Below, in pieces: positions 63,409 to 64,000 of a stretch of DNA of 64,000 nt. Source of the stretch: Burkholderia puraquae (GTDB lineage Bacteria; Pseudomonadota; Gammaproteobacteria; Burkholderiales; Burkholderiaceae); assembly GCF_002099195.1 (NCBI RefSeq), contig NZ_NBYX01000013.1, positions 1 to 64,000 on the forward strand, read 5' to 3'. Every line of letters begins with the position of its first letter. The first letter of the stretch is position 1. The position numbers and the translations under genes were made by a program. A model generated the notes under the pieces. The model made no database searches. It had not been told where the DNA came from and saw nothing but the letters and a program-made list of their open reading frames with translations.

Positions 63409-63717
63409 TCAGGCGGCCGGGTGCGCGTGCGCGCCGGCACGGTCGATGAACAGCGCCAGTTCGATGTCGCGTTCGGTCAGGCCGTCGGCATCGTGGGTCG
63501 ACAGCGTGACGTCGACGCGGTTGTACACGTTGAACCATTCCGGATGGTGGTTCATTTCCTGCGCCTTGATCGCGACGCGCGTCATGAAGCCGAACGCTTC
63601 GTTGAAATCGGCGAAGCGCAGGCTGCGCTGGATCGCGTCGCGGCCCGGCACGGCCGTCCAGAGCGGCAGGCCTTCGAGCCGGGTCTTGCGTTCTTCTGAT
63701 GTGAGCTTGTGGATCAT
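63409..63717 (-). CDS. phhB: 4a-hydroxytetrahydrobiopterin dehydratase (PhhB)
   Basis: The protein has 102 residues. The motif AQEMNHHPEWFNVYNRV carries the catalytic His pair of pterin-4a-carbinolamine dehydratases. It regenerates the pterin cofactor used by phenylalanine hydroxylase, whose gene ends 137 bp upstream in the same direction. The ATG at 63717 follows GAGAGG. Confidence 0.94.
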   Translation of the reverse strand: MIHKLTSEERKTRLEGLPLWTAVPGRDAIQRSLRFADFNEAFGFMTRVAIKAQEMNHHPEWFNVYNRVDVTLSTHDADGLTERDIELALFIDRAGAHAHPAA

Positions 63718-63853
63718 CTTGCACCTCTCGGTCGGTAACGGCACTCGCGCGCGGTTGCGCCGCGCGGCGAAGCCGGCACCGGTCATTGTTTCATAGTTGC
63801 GGGAAGGCCATCCGGCGACCATCGGCGCGCTTTCGCGTGCTCGCGCTCGCGCG

Positions 63854-64000
63854 TCACGCGTCGTCGTCGTCGAGCCAGCCTTCGCCCGTGCCGCAATGCA
63901 GCACGCGATCGGTATCGAGCACCGCGCCGGCCGCGAATTCGGGCAGCGGGGCCAGCCGGTCGGCCAGCGCGCGGCCATCGACGTCGGCGAGCGCGAACAG
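63854..64000 (-). CDS. phhA: Phenylalanine-4-hydroxylase, C-terminal end (partial)
   Basis: Only the last 48 codons are in the window, reading leftward to the TGA at 63854-63856. The sequence includes FAAGAVLDTDRVLHCGTGEGW, resembling the C terminus of Burkholderia phenylalanine hydroxylases, and the gene sits just upstream of phhB, its usual partner. The catalytic domain lies beyond the right edge, so the call is not certain. Confidence 0.7.
   Translation of the reverse strand: MFALADVDGRALADRLAPLPEFAAGAVLDTDRVLHCGTGEGWLDDDDA

Noticed and set aside
1..64000. Insertion sequences, prophage or CRISPR-Cas
   Set aside because: No transposase, integrase, phage structural or cas-like protein was found, and no terminal inverted repeats with target duplications were noticed.

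Overview
This window looks like chromosome 1 of a Burkholderia, most likely a Burkholderia cepacia complex species. The evidence is GC-rich sequence with strong third-position GC, a beta-proteobacterial rRNA leader at the left edge, and a familiar gene order: fliLMNOPQR, lrgAB, the gsp type II secretion cluster, hupB, mnmC and phhBA. This placement comes from recognising families and order; no database was searched.

Layout. 1-409 is the promoter and leader of an rRNA operon whose 16S gene starts just beyond the left edge on the minus strand. 548-3606 is a peroxide or envelope stress module: a membrane-anchored catalase-type peroxidase and cytochrome b561, divergent from an ECF sigma and anti-sigma pair, with two matching ECF promoters between them. 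3607-6449 is lower in GC and holds six degenerate repeats ending in DnaA-box-like sequence, three unknown genes, and an origin-like element. 6409-6627 is a complete tRNA-Val(GAC) unit. 7446-8865 is an ECF41 sigma factor with its carboxymuconolactone-decarboxylase partner and their signature promoter. 9364-11584 is egtBD (ergothioneine). 11881-13055 holds three small exported proteins. 13314-18358 is a type III restriction-modification system. 18695-25080 is an ABC importer, two-component system and porin in one direction. 25246-29725 is fliL-R. 30041-32321 is lrgAB with a divergent LysR regulator. 32361-36886 is a MarR regulator, an MFS exporter and an outer-membrane factor. 36909-48568 is gsp. 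48935-53588 holds a lytic transglycosylase, a CobW GTPase, HU and MnmC. 54261-64000 holds an antiporter, a YbdK-type ligase, a MarR regulator, an amidotransferase, an OYE, a SET protein, a second two-component system and phhBA.

The most interesting signal is non-coding. The gap at 53589-54260 has the parts of a chromosomal replication origin: perfect DnaA boxes, an AT-rich segment with TAG-type triplets, an IHF-like site, and an inverted DnaA-box pair. Gene direction switches here: most genes to the left, including the rRNA operon, run left, and the first six to the right run right. I infer that this is oriC of chromosome 1. A diverged inverted copy, collinear over about 250 bp, lies at 6030-6340. 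The terminal repeat unit of these elements is the unit repeated six times at 3691-4398. A third DnaA-box cluster lies at 56706-56899. Together they suggest an origin plus a dispersed DnaA-binding (possibly titrating) system spread over about 53 kb.

Start codons were chosen by Shine-Dalgarno spacing, overlap with the upstream gene, and domain limits. Doubtful ones are flagged.
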